Assembly (NCBI RefSeq): GCF_001039005.1
Contig: NZ_LDWR01000004.1
Coordinates: 122,742 to 186,741 of the forward strand
Reading direction: 5' to 3'
DNA length: 64,000 bases
Source: Burkholderia cepacia
GTDB lineage: Bacteria; Pseudomonadota; Gammaproteobacteria; Burkholderiales; Burkholderiaceae
The translations under genes were made by a program, and so were the position numbers. Each line of letters opens with the position of its first letter. Position 1 is the first letter of the stretch. This document shows positions 19,051 to 29,870 of the stretch, in pieces. The notes below the pieces were generated by a model. That model made no database searches, was not told where the DNA came from, and worked only from the letters and a program-made list of their open reading frames with translations.

Positions 19051-19782
19051 TTAGTACTTGGTTCCCATGTGTAAAGCTACCACGCCACCTGACAAATTGT
19101 AATATTTGACGGCATCGAGGCCCGCTTGTTCCATCATCGTCTTCAGCGTGTCCTGGTCGGGGTGCATCCGGATAGATTCAGCAAGATACCGGTAACTTTC
19201 AGCATCTTTCGCGAACTTGTCGCCAAGCCACGGTAATACTTTGAAAGAATACAGATCGTACGCTTTTTTCAGCGGATCCCAGACTTTCGAGAATTCCAGC
19301 ACCATCACGCGGCCGCCGGGCTTCGTCACGCGGCGCATCTCGGCCAGCGCGGCGTCCTTGTGCGTCATGTTGCGCAGGCCGAACGCGACCGTGACGACAT
19401 CGAAGTAGTTGTCCGGAAAGGGCGTTTTCTCCGCGTCGCACAACAGCGACGGCGTCACGATGCCCTTGTCGAGCAGCCGGTCGCGGCCGACGCGCAGCAT
19501 CGACTCGTTGATGTCCGTGTGCCAGACCTCGCCCGTCGGCCCGGCCGCCTTCGCGAACGACTTGGTCAGGTCGCCGGTGCCGGCCGCGATGTCGAGCACC
19601 TTGAAGCCGGGGCGCACGTTCGCCTGCGCGATCGTGAACGCCTTCCACGCGCGGTGCATGCCCGCCGACATCAGGTCGTTCATCAGATCGTAGTTGCCCG
19701 CGACCGAATGGAACACACCCGCCACTTTCTTCGCTTTTTCGTTTTCCTCGACGCTTTCGAAGCCGAAGTGGGTTTTGCTCAT
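19051..19782 (-). CDS. ubiE: Ubiquinone/menaquinone biosynthesis C-methyltransferase UbiE
   Basis: A 243-residue methyltransferase that adds the C-methyl group to 2-octaprenyl-6-methoxy-benzoquinol on the way to ubiquinone. Motif I is [12 protein letters not shown] (62-73), followed by [16 protein letters not shown] and the family segments [10 protein letters not shown] and [11 protein letters not shown]. The C-terminal [15 protein letters not shown] is the usual UbiE end. Length matches. It heads the leftward set ubiE, Tim44, ubiJ, ubiB; the DUF971 gene starts a separate unit 52 bp upstream. Confidence 0.97.
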   Translation of the reverse strand: MSKTHFGFESVEENEKAKKVAGVFHSVAGNYDLMNDLMSAGMHRAWKAFTIAQANVRPGFKVLDIAAGTGDLTKSFAKAAGPTGEVWHTDINESMLRVGRDRLLDKGIVTPSLLCDAEKTPFPDNYFDVVTVAFGLRNMTHKDAALAEMRRVTKPGGRVMVLEFSKVWDPLKKAYDLYSFKVLPWLGDKFAKDAESYRYLAESIRMHPDQDTLKTMMEQAGLDAVKYYNLSGGVVALHMGTKY

Positions 19783-19834
19783 CGCGTTGATCCTCAGTAA
19801 ATGGCAAGACGGCGCCGAGCGGGCGCCGTCGATT

Positions 19835-20248
19835 TCAGTGGCAGTGGCCGTGCGGCGCCGCGGCCGCCTGCATCGGGGCGTCGCGCTCGACGCCCGCCGC
19901 CTTCAGTTTGTCGAAATAGTCGCGCCACAGCGCGTCCTGCTGCGTCGCCAGTTCGTACAGCAGATCCCACGAGTAGATGCCGGTCGAATGGCCGTCGGAG
20001 AAGGTCGGCTGCAGCGCATAGTTGCCGACGCCCTCGAGCGCGGTGATCGTCACTTCGCGCTTGCCCGTCTGCAGCGTCTCCTGGCCGGGCCCGTGGCCCC
20101 GCACCTCGGCGGACGGCGAATAAACGCGCATCAGCTCGAACGGAATCCGGTAGCTGTCGCCGTTCGGGTACTGCAATTCGAGCACGCGCGACACCGCGTG
20201 CACGACGACGCCGGACGGAATCGGCGTCGTGGAAGTCAAACCGCTCAT
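19835..20248 (-). CDS. DUF971 (gamma-butyrobetaine hydroxylase-like N-terminal domain) protein
   Basis: A 137-residue protein made of one DUF971 domain, the small fold that forms the N-terminus of gamma-butyrobetaine hydroxylases and also occurs alone in bacteria. Recognisable parts are [21 protein letters not shown] and [21 protein letters not shown]. The C-terminus ends in a His/Ala-rich tail (PHGHCH) that may bind metal. Its ATG overlaps the stop of the HIT gene by 4 bp, so the two are coupled. The function as a stand-alone protein is not established; Fe-S related roles have been proposed for the fold. Confidence 0.85.
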   Translation of the reverse strand: MSGLTSTTPIPSGVVVHAVSRVLELQYPNGDSYRIPFELMRVYSPSAEVRGHGPGQETLQTGKREVTITALEGVGNYALQPTFSDGHSTGIYSWDLLYELATQQDALWRDYFDKLKAAGVERDAPMQAAAAPHGHCH

Positions 20249-20688
20249 GGCTGCCTCGAATCGGTCATGCGTTGAATTTCCTCGCGCACCGCATTGTGCA
20301 GCAGCGAGGCCTGCGCGGCGCGCGAGCGCAGCAGCGCCTCGGACACGCTGCGCTGGCGCGGCGCCCACACGGGCTGCGGGAAATGGGCGTCGTTCGAGAA
20401 ACGCGGGATCACATGCCAGTGCACGTGCGGCACCATGTTGCCGAGGCTCGCGAGATTCACCTTGTTCGGCTGCATCACGCGGCGCACGGCCCGCTCGACC
20501 GCGTAGACCACGCGCATCAGGTGGGCCCGCTCGGGCTCGCCGAGATCGGAGAATTCGGCCACGTGCGCGCCCCAGATCACCCGGCAGAAGCCCGGGTAGT
20601 CGTGCTCGCCCGTCGCCAGCACGACGCGCAGCGCATCGTCCTGCCAGAGCAGCTCGCCGCCGTCTTCACGGCAAAACACGCATTCCAT
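20245..20688 (-). CDS. HIT-family nucleotide hydrolase
   Basis: A 147-residue HIT protein. The histidine triad is in HVHWHVIPRF, preceded by NLASLGNMVP; HIT enzymes hydrolyse or transfer nucleotidyl groups through the middle histidine. N-terminal ECVFCREDGG supplies a Cys pair that may bind zinc. I chose the ATG at 20688 because GGGAGCGACG lies in front of it; an in-frame ATG at 20700 is also possible and contains that site inside the coding sequence. It overlaps the downstream DUF971 gene by 4 bp. The natural substrate is unknown. Confidence 0.87.
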   Translation of the reverse strand: MECVFCREDGGELLWQDDALRVVLATGEHDYPGFCRVIWGAHVAEFSDLGEPERAHLMRVVYAVERAVRRVMQPNKVNLASLGNMVPHVHWHVIPRFSNDAHFPQPVWAPRQRSVSEALLRSRAAQASLLHNAVREEIQRMTDSRQP

Positions 20689-20773
20689 CGTCGCTCCCAT
20701 GTGGACGGGCGCCGGCGCGACAGCGCCGGCGCCCGCTCATCCCAAGCCCGGTCGGGCGGTCGTCATGCCCGCA

Positions 20774-23700
20774 TTAGACCAGCACGCGCTCGATCCCGCC
20801 ATGGTTCGCACGTGCGACATAGTCGGCCATCCAGTTCTCGCCGAGCACCTGGCGCGCGATCTCGACCACGATGTAGTCGGCCTCGATGTTCGCGTCCTCG
20901 TTGTAGCGCGACAGGCCCTGCAGGCACGACGGGCAGCTCGTCAGGATCTTCACGTCCGGGCCGTTCGCGGCCGCGGCGGCCGGCGCCGGCGTGCTCGCGC
21001 CGCCGGCCACGACCGGGATGCTGCGCAGCTTCGCGGCACCCTTGCGGATCTCCTCTTCCTTGCGGAAGCGGACCTGCGTCGACACGTCCGGGCGCGTGAC
21101 CGCGAGCGTGCCCGATTCGCCGCAGCAGCGATCGTTCTTCTCGATCTTGTAGCCGTCCTTCTCCGAGCCCATCAGCTCGTTGACGAGCTTGACCGGGTCC
21201 ATCGTCTTGATCGGCGTGTGGCACGGGTCGTGATACATGTAGCGCGTGCCCGTCACGCCGTCGAGCTTCATCCCCTTCTCGAGCAGGAACTCGTGGATGT
21301 CGATGATCCGGCAGCCCGGGAAGATCTTGTCGAATTCATACCCGGCAAGCTGGTCGTAGCAGGTACCGCACGACACGACCACCGTCTTGATGTCGAGGTA
21401 GTTCAGCGTGTTCGCGACCCGGTGGAACAGCACGCGGTTGTCCGTGACGATCTTCTCGGCCTTGTCGTACTGCCCCGCGCCGCGCTGCGGATAACCGCAG
21501 CACAGGTAGCCCGGCGGCAGCACCGTCTGCACGCCGGCTTCCCACAGCATCGCCTGCGTCGCGAGACCGACCTGCGAGAACAGACGCTCGGAGCCGCAGC
21601 CCGGGAAGTAGAACACCGCTTCCGAATCGACGGTCGTCGACTTCGGGTTGCGGATGATCGGCACGATCTTGTTGTCCTCGATGTCGAGCAGCGCGCGCGC
21701 CGTCTTCTTCGGCAGGTTGCCCGGCATCTTCTTGTTGACGAAGTGGATCACCTGCTCGACGACGGGCGGCTTGCCGGTCGTCGCGGGCGGGTGCTGCGTC
21801 TGCTTCGTCACGACCTTCTTCAGCATGTCGTTCGCGAAGCGCTGCACCTTGTAGCCGACGCCCATCATCACGCCGCGCGCGAGGTTGATCGTCTGCGGAT
21901 TGGTCGCGTTCAGGAAGAACATGCCCGCCGCGTTGCCGGCGTTGAATTTCTTCTTGCCCATCTTGCGCAACAGGTTGCGCATGTTCATCGTGACGTCGCC
22001 GAAGTCGATCTTCACCGGGCACGGCGTCGCGCACTTGTGGCACACCGTGCAGTGGTCGGCCACGTCGTTGAACTCGTCCCAGTGCTTGATCGACACGCCG
22101 CGGCGCGTCTGTTCCTCGTACAGGAACGCCTCGACCAGCAGCGACGTCGCGAGGATCTTGTTGCGCGGGCTGTACAGCAGGTTCGCGCGCGGCACGTGGG
22201 TCGCGCACACCGGCTTGCACTTGCCGCAGCGCAGGCAGTCCTTCACCGAATCGGCGATCGCGCCGATGTCGGACTGCTGCATGATCAGCGACTCGTAGCC
22301 CATCAGCCCGAAGCTGGGCGTATACGCGTTGCGCAGATCGGCGCCGTCGAGCAGCTTGCCCTTGTTGAAACGGCCGTTCGGGTCGACGCGCTGCTTGTAC
22401 GCGCGGAATTCGGCGATCTCGTCGTCGGTCAGGAACTCGAGCTTCGTGATGCCGATCCCGTGCTCGCCGGAGATCACGCCGTCGAGCGAGCGCGCGAGCT
22501 TCATGATGCGCGCGACTGCCGCGTGCGCGTCCTGCAGCATCTCGTAGTTGTCGGAGTTGACCGGCAGGTTGGTGTGGACGTTGCCGTCGCCCGCGTGCAT
22601 GTGCAGCGCGACGAACACGCGGCCGCGCAGCACCTGCTTGTGGATCGCCTGCGCTTCGTCGAGGATCTGCTTGAACGCGCCGCCGTTGAAGATCGCGCGC
22701 AGCTCCGCGCGGATCTCCTGCTTCCACGAGATGCGGACCGTGCGGTCCTGCGTGATGTGGAACACGGTCGCGCCCGGCTGCTCGTCCGCGCGATCCGCGA
22801 ACTTCTCGGCCAGCGCCTCGTAGCCGAGCTGCACGAGGTAGTGCTGCGCCTCGCGCAGCGGCTGGTCGAGCCGGTCGCGCACGAATTCCCAGCGCGCACG
22901 TACGCGCTTGAACAGCTCCAGCGCCTGCTGGACACGGTCTTCGAGCAGCTCGGCGCTCGGGATCTCGTTCGCGTCGTCGGTCTTGCCGAGCGGCAGGTTG
23001 CCGGCGCGGAAGAATGCTTCGAGCGCGTCGACGAGCTGCAGCTTGTTCTTCAGCGACAGCTCGATGTTGATCCGCTCGATGCCATCGGTGTACTCGCCCA
23101 TCCGGTTCAGCGGGATGACGACGTCTTCGTTGATCTTGAACGCGTTCGTGTGCTTCGCGATCGCGGCCGTGCGGCTGCGGTCGAGCCAGAAGCGCTTGCG
23201 CGCCTCCGCGCTGACCGCAACGAAGCCTTCGCCGCTCTTGCCGTTCGCCATCCGGATCACTTCGGACGTCGCTTGCGCCACTGCATCGGCATCATCGCCG
23301 ACGATGTCGCCGATCAGCACCATCTTCGGGAAGGCATTGCGCTTGCTCTTGGTCGCGTAGCCGACCGCGCGCAGGTAGCGCTCGTCGAGGTGCTCGAGAC
23401 CCGCGAGGATGGCGCCGCCCTGCTTCGACGTCTCGAACAGGTAGTCCTTGATTTCGACGATGCTCGGGATCGCCTCGCGCGCCTGGCCGAAGAATTCGAG
23501 GCAGACGGTGCGCGTGTGCGCGGGCATCTTGTGCAGCACCCAGCGCGCGGACGTGATGAGCCCGTCGCAGCCTTCCTTCTGCACGCCCGGCAGGCCGGCG
23601 AGGAACTTGTCGGTCACGTCCTTGCCGAGCCCTTCCTTGCGGAACCGGCGGCCTTCGATCTCGAGCATCTCGGTACGCAGCAGCTTCTCGCCCGGCGCGT

Positions 23701-24805
23701 ACGCGCCGTCGAACCACTTCAGCTCGAAACGCGCGACCGGAATGTCGTGGATCTTGCCCTGGTTGTGCTCGTGGCGCGTGACTTCGAGCCAGTTGCCGTC
23801 CGGGTCGACCATTCGCCACCAGGCCAGGTTGTCGAGCGCGGTGCCCCACAGCACGGCCTTCTTGCCGCCCGCGTTCATCGCGACGTTACCGCCGATGCAC
23901 GATGCGTCGAGCGACGTCGGATCGACCGCGAACACGTAGCCGGCCGCTTCGGCCGCCTCGGTCACGCGGCGCGTAACGACGCCCGCGCCGGAGAAGATCG
24001 TCGCCACTTTGTGCGCGACGCCCGGCAGCTCGGTCAGCTCGACCGCGCCGAGCTGTTCGAGCTTCTCGGTGTTGATCACCGCGGAGAACGGCGTGAGCGG
24101 CACCGCGCCGCCCGTGTAACCGGTGCCGCCGCCGCGCGGGATCACGGTCAGGCCGAGCTCGAAGCAGGCCTTGATCAGTCCGGCGATCTCGGCCTCGGAA
24201 TCGGGCGTCAGCACGACGAACGGGTATTCGACACGCCAGTCGGTCGCGTCGGTCACGTGCGACACGCGCGACAGCCCGTCGAAGCGGATGTTGTCCTTCT
24301 GCGTGCAGCGGCCGAGCGCCTTGGTCGCTCGGCGGCGCAGGTCGGCCATCTTCTCGAATTCGTCGGCGAACTCGCTCACCGCGCGCCGCGCGGCGGCTTC
24401 GAGCATCTCGACGCGCAACGCGCGCTCGCGGCCCGCGTCGTCGCGGTGCGCGGTGAGATCCGCGCTGCGGCGCTTGCCGATCTCGGTCAGGCGGTGGTTC
24501 AGCGCCTCGATCAGCAGCGCGCGGCGCTTCGGGTTGTCGAGCAGATCGTCCTGCAGGTACGGGTTGCGACGCACGACCCAGATGTCGCCGAGCACTTCAT
24601 ACAGCATCCGTGCCGAGCGGCCCGTACGGCGCTCGGCGCGCAGTTCGTCGAGCACCGACCACGCCTCCTCGCCGAGCAGGCGGATCACGATCTCGCGATC
24701 CGAGAAGGACGTGTAGTTGTAGGGAATCTCGCGCAATCGGGGCGCGGGGTCGGCGGCGACGGCGGCGGCCGCGCCATTCGGATCGAAAACTTGTGGTGCG
24801 TTCAT
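20774..24805 (-). CDS. Giant FAD-linked oxidase with Fe-S and CCG domains (DUF3683 family)
   Basis: A 1,343-residue oxidoreductase made of several units. Residues 30-150 resemble DUF3683. From about 190 on there is a GlcD-type FAD-binding domain with [17 protein letters not shown] at 221-237, then the FAD-oxidase C-terminal domain. Two ferredoxin clusters follow ([11 protein letters not shown] and [11 protein letters not shown]), and the end carries GlpC/LutA-like CCG motifs ([25 protein letters not shown]). It should oxidise a 2-hydroxy acid such as D-lactate or glycolate and pass electrons to quinone, like glycolate oxidase subunits D, E and F joined in one chain. The substrate is not known. 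It is leftward and divergent from ilvA across a long gap. Confidence 0.9.
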   Translation of the reverse strand: MNAPQVFDPNGAAAAVAADPAPRLREIPYNYTSFSDREIVIRLLGEEAWSVLDELRAERRTGRSARMLYEVLGDIWVVRRNPYLQDDLLDNPKRRALLIEALNHRLTEIGKRRSADLTAHRDDAGRERALRVEMLEAAARRAVSEFADEFEKMADLRRRATKALGRCTQKDNIRFDGLSRVSHVTDATDWRVEYPFVVLTPDSEAEIAGLIKACFELGLTVIPRGGGTGYTGGAVPLTPFSAVINTEKLEQLGAVELTELPGVAHKVATIFSGAGVVTRRVTEAAEAAGYVFAVDPTSLDASCIGGNVAMNAGGKKAVLWGTALDNLAWWRMVDPDGNWLEVTRHEHNQGKIHDIPVARFELKWFDGAYAPGEKLLRTEMLEIEGRRFRKEGLGKDVTDKFLAGLPGVQKEGCDGLITSARWVLHKMPAHTRTVCLEFFGQAREAIPSIVEIKDYLFETSKQGGAILAGLEHLDERYLRAVGYATKSKRNAFPKMVLIGDIVGDDADAVAQATSEVIRMANGKSGEGFVAVSAEARKRFWLDRSRTAAIAKHTNAFKINEDVVIPLNRMGEYTDGIERINIELSLKNKLQLVDALEAFFRAGNLPLGKTDDANEIPSAELLEDRVQQALELFKRVRARWEFVRDRLDQPLREAQHYLVQLGYEALAEKFADRADEQPGATVFHITQDRTVRISWKQEIRAELRAIFNGGAFKQILDEAQAIHKQVLRGRVFVALHMHAGDGNVHTNLPVNSDNYEMLQDAHAAVARIMKLARSLDGVISGEHGIGITKLEFLTDDEIAEFRAYKQRVDPNGRFNKGKLLDGADLRNAYTPSFGLMGYESLIMQQSDIGAIADSVKDCLRCGKCKPVCATHVPRANLLYSPRNKILATSLLVEAFLYEEQTRRGVSIKHWDEFNDVADHCTVCHKCATPCPVKIDFGDVTMNMRNLLRKMGKKKFNAGNAAGMFFLNATNPQTINLARGVMMGVGYKVQRFANDMLKKVVTKQTQHPPATTGKPPVVEQVIHFVNKKMPGNLPKKTARALLDIEDNKIVPIIRNPKSTTVDSEAVFYFPGCGSERLFSQVGLATQAMLWEAGVQTVLPPGYLCCGYPQRGAGQYDKAEKIVTDNRVLFHRVANTLNYLDIKTVVVSCGTCYDQLAGYEFDKIFPGCRIIDIHEFLLEKGMKLDGVTGTRYMYHDPCHTPIKTMDPVKLVNELMGSEKDGYKIEKNDRCCGESGTLAVTRPDVSTQVRFRKEEEIRKGAAKLRSIPVVAGGASTPAPAAAAANGPDVKILTSCPSCLQGLSRYNEDANIEADYIVVEIARQVLGENWMADYVARANHGGIERVLV

Positions 24806-25383
24806 GTTCGGACGACTCGGAGGGCCGATACCCCGTGCACGGGCGTCGGCAAGCGCGTGGGCGCAATCTTGGGGAAATCTGTTCTGTTACCAGGCGCGCG
24901 GCTGTCCTTCATGGGGCCGGAGCGGGCGTTGACTCGCCCCTCCTGGCCGGCGACAGGGCCTGGCGGCACTCGGAACCATCAGCACGATCGCGCGCGGCGC
25001 TCATGCCGTTCCGCCGCGGGGCTGGCTGCGCGCGGCGACGGCTTCAACTGGGCGATCCGAGGGTGCCTCTGCATCTTCCGATCCTTGATTCAAAACGGAA
25101 TTCTAACCCATGATCGGGCCATACGTGACACGCCGGACAGGCCGTGGGGCTATCGCCGCAAGCCGCGCCACGCCTGGTTCGGCGCGGTTTCGTGCGATCA
25201 TTCGCCGCCCGTCCGGTCGGTAACCGTGCGGTTAACCCGGTAAAAAGGGGACGCCCCGCGTCGCGAACGCGCCACCCGAACGGCTCCGCGACCGCTCTCC
25301 CGGCATGCCGCTTGCGTGCGGGCGGACCCTTGGCGCTATCATTGACGTTTTCCCGTCTGCTTCCGCACTGCACGCGAGCGCCC
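24806..25383. other. Long divergent intergenic region
   Basis: This 578-bp gap separates the divergent FAD/Fe-S gene and ilvA. I see no convincing gene or RNA. AT-richer patches at about 25085-25110 (TTGATTCAAAACGGAATTCTAA) and 25217-25250 may hold promoters. No T-box, riboswitch or leader-peptide attenuator is evident before ilvA. Confidence 0.4.
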
Positions 25384-26907
25384 ATGGCATCCCACGATTA
25401 CCTGAAGAAAATCCTCACCGCGCGCGTCTACGACGTCGCGATCGAGACGGAACTCGAACCCGCCCGCAACCTGTCGGCCCGGCTGCGCAATGCCGTTTAC
25501 CTGAAGCGCGAGGACAACCAGCCGGTGTTCTCGTTCAAGCTGCGCGGCGCGTACAACAAGATGGCGCACATTCCGGCGGACGCGCTCGCGCGCGGCGTGA
25601 TTACGGCATCGGCCGGCAACCACGCGCAGGGTGTCGCGTTCTCGGCGGCCCGGATGGGCATCAAGGCCGTGATCGTCGTGCCGGTCACGACGCCGCAGGT
25701 GAAGGTTGATGCGGTGCGCACGCACGGCGGCCCGAGCGTCGAGGTGATCCAGGCCGGTGAATCGTACAGCGATGCGTACGCGCACGCGGTCAAGGTGCAG
25801 CAGGAGCGCGATCTCACGTTCGTCCACCCGTTCGACGATCCGTACGTGATCGCGGGCCAGGGCACCGTCGCGATGGAAATCCTGCGCCAGCACCAGGGCC
25901 CGATCCACGCGATCTTCGTGCCGATCGGCGGCGGCGGACTCGCCGCGGGCATCGTCGCGTACGTCAAGGCCGTGCGCCCGGAGATCAAGGTGTTCGGCGT
26001 GCAGACCGAGGATTCGTGCGCGATGGCGCAGTCGATCGACGCCGGCAAGCGCGTCGAGCTGACCGAAGTCGGCCTGTTCGCGGACGGCACCGCGGTGAAG
26101 CTCGTCGGCGAGGAAACCTTCCGCCTGTGCAGCGAATACCTCGATGGCGTGCTGACGGTCAACACCGACGCGCTGTGCGCGGCGATCAAGGACGTGTTCC
26201 AGGACACGCGCAGCGTGCTCGAACCGTCCGGCGCGCTGGCGGTCGCGGGCGCGAAGCTGTACGCGGAACGCGAAGGCATCGAAAACCAGACGCTCGTTGC
26301 GATCACGTCCGGCGCGAACATGAACTTCGACCGGATGCGCTTCGTCGCGGAGCGTGCGGAGGTGGGCGAGGCGCGCGAAGCCGTGTTCGCGGTCACGATC
26401 CCCGAGGAGCGCGGCAGCTTCAAGCGCTTCTGCTCGCTCGTCGGCGATCGTAACGTCACCGAGTTCAACTACCGGATCGCCGATGCGCAGTCCGCGCACA
26501 TCTTCGTCGGCGTGCAGATCCGCCGCCGCGGCGAATCGGCGGAGATCGCCGCGAACTTCGAGTCGCACGGCTTCAAGTCCGTCGACCTGACGCACGACGA
26601 ACTGTCGAAGGAACATATCCGCTACATGGTCGGCGGCCGCTCGCCGCTCGCGCTCGACGAGCGCCTGTTCCGCTTCGAATTCCCGGAGCGTCCGGGCGCG
26701 CTGATGAAGTTCCTGTCGTCGATGGCGCCGGACTGGAACATCAGCCTGTTCCACTACCGCAACCAGGGCGCGGACTACAGTTCGATCCTCGTCGGGCTGC
26801 AGGTGCCGCAGGCCGATCGCGCCGAATTCGAACGCTTCCTCGCGGCGCTCGGCTATCCGTATGTCGAAGAGAGCGCCAACCCGGCTTACCGCCTCTTCCT
26901 GTCGTAA
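25384..26907 (+). CDS. ilvA: Biosynthetic threonine ammonia-lyase
   Basis: A 507-residue PLP enzyme that turns threonine into 2-oxobutanoate, the first step to isoleucine. Lys52 in VFSFKLRGAYNKM binds PLP; the phosphate loop is IGGGGLAAGIV. The long C-terminal part (about 330-507) has two ACT-like regulatory repeats (VTIPEERGSFKRFCSL and FEFPERPGALMKFLSS), as in the isoleucine-inhibited biosynthetic enzyme and unlike the short catabolic one. The ATG at 25384 (MASHDYLKKIL) is the family start. queF follows 12 bp downstream and is probably co-transcribed. Confidence 0.96.
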   Translation: MASHDYLKKILTARVYDVAIETELEPARNLSARLRNAVYLKREDNQPVFSFKLRGAYNKMAHIPADALARGVITASAGNHAQGVAFSAARMGIKAVIVVPVTTPQVKVDAVRTHGGPSVEVIQAGESYSDAYAHAVKVQQERDLTFVHPFDDPYVIAGQGTVAMEILRQHQGPIHAIFVPIGGGGLAAGIVAYVKAVRPEIKVFGVQTEDSCAMAQSIDAGKRVELTEVGLFADGTAVKLVGEETFRLCSEYLDGVLTVNTDALCAAIKDVFQDTRSVLEPSGALAVAGAKLYAEREGIENQTLVAITSGANMNFDRMRFVAERAEVGEAREAVFAVTIPEERGSFKRFCSLVGDRNVTEFNYRIADAQSAHIFVGVQIRRRGESAEIAANFESHGFKSVDLTHDELSKEHIRYMVGGRSPLALDERLFRFEFPERPGALMKFLSSMAPDWNISLFHYRNQGADYSSILVGLQVPQADRAEFERFLAALGYPYVEESANPAYRLFLS

Positions 26908-26919
26908 AGGCGACACGCA

Positions 26920-27750
26920 ATGAATCCCGAACATTCCCCGCTCGGCAAGGCCACCGTCTACGCAGCCCAGTACGACGCGTCGCTCCTGTTCCCGATTCCG
27001 CGCGCCGGTGCGCGCGAGCAGATCGGCATCACGTCGGCGCTGCCGTTCTTCGGCACCGACATCTGGAACGCGTACGAGCTGTCGTGGCTCAACGCGCGCG
27101 GCAAGCCGCAGGTCGCGGTCGCGACTTTCTACGTGCCGGCCGAATCGCCGAACATCGTCGAATCGAAGTCGTTCAAGCTGTATCTCGGCTCGTTCGCGCA
27201 GTCGACGTTCGACTCGGTCGATGCGGTGCGCGACACGCTGAAGCGCGACGTTTCGGCCGCGTGCGGCGCGAGCGTATCCGTGCAGCTCGTGTCGCCGCAC
27301 GACTTCGGCAAGCTGCAGATGGACGAACTCGACGGGCTGTCGCTCGACCGGCTCGATCTCGATACCGACGTGTACGAACCCGATCCGTCGCTGCTGTCGG
27401 CGGCCGACGCCGAGGACGAAGCGCCGGTCGAGGAGACGCTCGTGTCGGACCTGCTGCGCTCGAACTGCCCGGTCACGGGCCAGCCCGACTGGGGCAGCGT
27501 GCAGATCCACTACGTCGGGCCGCAGATCGATCACGCGGGCCTGCTGCGCTACATCATCTCGTTTCGCAACCACACGGGCTTTCACGAGCAGTGCGTCGAG
27601 CGGATCTTCCTCGACATCCTGCATGCGTGCAAACCGGTCAAGCTCGCGGTGTATGCGCGCTATACGCGCCGCGGCGGGCTCGACATCAACCCGTTCCGGA
27701 CGAACTACAACCAGCCGATGCCGGACAACGCGCGCACCGCGCGGCAGTGA
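26920..27750 (+). CDS. queF: NADPH-dependent 7-cyano-7-deazaguanine reductase QueF
   Basis: A 276-residue QueF of the long, two-domain type found in E. coli. It reduces preQ0 to preQ1 in queuosine synthesis. The QueF motif [12 protein letters not shown] (81-92) and the active-site segment [13 protein letters not shown], with Cys183 as nucleophile and Asp190, are both present, as is [10 protein letters not shown]. It lies 12 bp after ilvA with an AAAGGCGA site before the ATG. A strong terminator follows. No other queuosine gene and no preQ1 riboswitch are seen here. Confidence 0.96.
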   Translation: MNPEHSPLGKATVYAAQYDASLLFPIPRAGAREQIGITSALPFFGTDIWNAYELSWLNARGKPQVAVATFYVPAESPNIVESKSFKLYLGSFAQSTFDSVDAVRDTLKRDVSAACGASVSVQLVSPHDFGKLQMDELDGLSLDRLDLDTDVYEPDPSLLSAADAEDEAPVEETLVSDLLRSNCPVTGQPDWGSVQIHYVGPQIDHAGLLRYIISFRNHTGFHEQCVERIFLDILHACKPVKLAVYARYTRRGGLDINPFRTNYNQPMPDNARTARQ

Positions 27751-27812
27751 CGGCGGCAAGCGGTCGCCGCGGGTCGCAAGCAACGTAACGACATCACGGC
27801 GAACCCCAAACG

Positions 27813-27849
27813 AAACAGCCCGGTCGGCATTCACCGACCGGGCTGTTTT
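27813..27849. terminator. Bidirectional terminator between queF and ridA-like gene
   Basis: A perfect 15-bp stem: AAACAGCCCGGTCGG (27813-27827) and CCGACCGGGCTGTTT (27834-27848) with a 6-base loop. T follows on the plus strand and A precedes, so it can end transcripts from both convergent genes. Confidence 0.92.
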
Positions 27850-27874
27850 GCTGTGCGCGGGGAGCGCGGCCGCG

Positions 27875-28261
27875 TTACTTCGCCGGCGCCTTGTACGCGA
27901 TGCAATCGACCTCGACCTTGCAGTCGATCACCATGCTCGACTGCACGCATGCGCGTGCCGGCGGATGCTCGCCGAAGTACGAGATGAACACCTTGTTGAA
28001 CGACGCGAAATCGCGCGCGTCGTCGAGCCACACTCCGCAGCGCACGACGTGCTCGAGGCCGTAACCGGCTTCCTTCAGGATCGCGATCACGTTCTCGATC
28101 GTCTGCTTCGACTGGGTGACAATCCCGCCTTCGACGACCTCGCCGTTCACCATCGGCGTCTGGCCCGACACGTACAGCCAGCCGTCGGCCTCGACCGCAC
28201 GCGCGAACGGCATCACCTGGCCGCCCGTACCCTTCGCTTCGCCTACGCCATATCGCTTCAT
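27875..28261 (-). CDS. RidA-family reactive imine deaminase
   Basis: A 128-residue Rid (YjgF/YER057c/UK114) protein. RidA hydrolyses 2-iminoacids, released by PLP-dependent deaminases, to 2-oxoacids and ammonia. The conserved arginine segment is PPARACVQSSMVIDCKVEVDC, near residues 98-118, and the family's YVSGQTP is present. It is in the same direction as the D-aminoacylase and RpiR genes upstream and likely serves the PLP deaminase encoded at 30919. It differs from the housekeeping RidA in its extended N-terminus, so it is probably a dedicated paralogue. Confidence 0.88.
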   Translation of the reverse strand: MKRYGVGEAKGTGGQVMPFARAVEADGWLYVSGQTPMVNGEVVEGGIVTQSKQTIENVIAILKEAGYGLEHVVRCGVWLDDARDFASFNKVFISYFGEHPPARACVQSSMVIDCKVEVDCIAYKAPAK

Positions 28262-28386
28262 CGTTTCACTCCTTGTTTTGTCGACCCGCGCCGCACTTCA
28301 GCGCTGACCCGGATCCCATGCAACACAGGGTTGCGGATGCGCGCGCCGGCAGCGGCACGCGCGGAAGATCGATACCGACGCCGCGC

Positions 28387-29868
28387 TCAGAACGCGGCGT
28401 CGGCGCTCGCCGGCACGCGCTCGCCGCGCGCGACGAAGCCGCCGGCGCGCTCGCCGGTCGGCTGGCCGTTCTCGTAGGTCAGCACGCCGTTCACCCACAC
28501 GGCGTCGATCCCGTGCGCGGGCTGCTGCGGCTTCTCGAACGTCGCGGCGTCGATCACGCGCGCCGGGTCGAACAGCACGAGATCCGCGTGGTAACCGACA
28601 TGCACCTCGCCGCGCCGCGCGATCCCGTAGCGGCGCGCGGACAGCGACGTCATCTTGCGGATCGCCTCCTCGAGCGGCAGCAGGTTCGTGTCGCGCACGT
28701 AATGGCCGAGCACGCGCGGGAACGCGCCCCACAGCCGCGGGTGCGGCAGCGGATCGTTCGGCAGGCCGTCCGAACCGACCATCGTCGCGGGGTGCGACAG
28801 GATCCGGCGCACGTCGTCCTCGGACATGTTGTGGTACACGGCGCCCGCCGGGCGGATGCGCTGCGCGGCTTCCTGCTCGGATACACCCCAGTCGGCCGCG
28901 ATCGCCTTCAGCAGCTTGCCCGCGACTTCCGGATGCGGCTCCGACCACGTGATCGTGATGTCGATGTCGCCCGTCACCTGCTTCAGGTCGAGCGTCGACG
29001 AGCTGCGGCTGTACGGATAGCAGTCGCAGCCGACCGGCTGGTAGCGGCGCGCGCCTTCGAGCGACGCGAGCACTTCAGTGCTGCGCCCCCAGTTCGACGG
29101 GCCCGCGCATTTCAGGTGCGAGATCACGACCGGCACCCGCGCATGGCGGCCGACGCGATACGCCTCGTCCATCGCATCGAGGATCGCGTCGAACTCGGTG
29201 CGCATGTGCGTGGTGTACAGCGCGCCCGCGTTCGCGAGCGGCTCGGCGAGCGCCATCACTTCCTCGGCCGGCGCCGCGAACGCGGAGCCGTACGCGAGGC
29301 CCGACGACAATCCGAGTGCGCCGTTCGCGAGCGCCTCCTCGAGCTGCGCACGCATCCCGGCGATTTCGCCGTCGGTCGCCGCGCGGTCGAGGCGGTCCAT
29401 CTGGTTGTTGCGCAGCGCCGTGTGGCCGACGAGCGCCGCGACGTTCACAGCCGGCCGCGCGTCGTTCACGGCCGCGACGTAGTCGGCGAAGGTCGGGTAC
29501 TGGAACGCGCCGCGCTCGCCGAGCAGGTTCATCGGGTCGGGCGGATCGCCCGCGAGCGTCACCGGCGACGCACTGATCCCGCAGTTGCCGACGATCACGG
29601 TCGTCACACCCTGCGAGATCTTCGGCAGCATCTGCGGCGCGCGGATCACGTGCGTGTCGTCGTGCGTATGCACGTCGACGAAGCCCGGCGCGAGCGCGCG
29701 GCCGTTCGCATCGACGACGGTCTCGGCGAGCCAGTTCGACAGGTTGCCGATCGCCGCGATCACGCCGTTGCGGATCGCGACGTCGCGCGTGACGGGCGGC
29801 GCACCGGTACCGTCGTAAAGCTGCGCGCCGACGATCAGCGTATCGGCCGCTTCGGGATGCGAATGCAT
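28387..29868 (-). CDS. N-acyl-D-amino-acid deacylase (D-aminoacylase)
   Basis: A 493-residue amidohydrolase that frees D-amino acids from N-acyl-D-amino acids. Metal-ligand motifs are visible: VDVHTHDD (His67, His69), NCGIS with the bridging Cys96, HMRTEFD, ISHLKC and GSDGLPND with the catalytic aspartate. The N- and C-terminal beta-sandwich segments typical of the family are present. The ATG at 29868 follows the RpiR stop by 2 bp, so they form one operon with the RidA gene 125 bp downstream. Product D-amino acids would feed the divergent deaminase. Chain and side-chain preference are unknown. Confidence 0.9.
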   Translation of the reverse strand: MHSHPEAADTLIVGAQLYDGTGAPPVTRDVAIRNGVIAAIGNLSNWLAETVVDANGRALAPGFVDVHTHDDTHVIRAPQMLPKISQGVTTVIVGNCGISASPVTLAGDPPDPMNLLGERGAFQYPTFADYVAAVNDARPAVNVAALVGHTALRNNQMDRLDRAATDGEIAGMRAQLEEALANGALGLSSGLAYGSAFAAPAEEVMALAEPLANAGALYTTHMRTEFDAILDAMDEAYRVGRHARVPVVISHLKCAGPSNWGRSTEVLASLEGARRYQPVGCDCYPYSRSSSTLDLKQVTGDIDITITWSEPHPEVAGKLLKAIAADWGVSEQEAAQRIRPAGAVYHNMSEDDVRRILSHPATMVGSDGLPNDPLPHPRLWGAFPRVLGHYVRDTNLLPLEEAIRKMTSLSARRYGIARRGEVHVGYHADLVLFDPARVIDAATFEKPQQPAHGIDAVWVNGVLTYENGQPTGERAGGFVARGERVPASADAAF

Positions 29869-29870
29869 GT

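Noticed and set aside
20699..25243. Plus-strand open frame of 1,514 codons opposite the FAD/Fe-S gene
   Set aside because: Shadow of the giant oxidoreductase; low-complexity Arg/His/Leu/Val composition and no recognisable motif.
26908..26919. preQ1 riboswitch before queF
   Set aside because: Only 12 bp separate ilvA and queF, which is too short, and no such fold is seen before ilvA.
25339..27834. Minus-strand open frame of 831 codons opposite ilvA and queF
   Set aside because: Shadow frame spanning two genes and the gap between them; composition typical of antisense GC-rich sequence.
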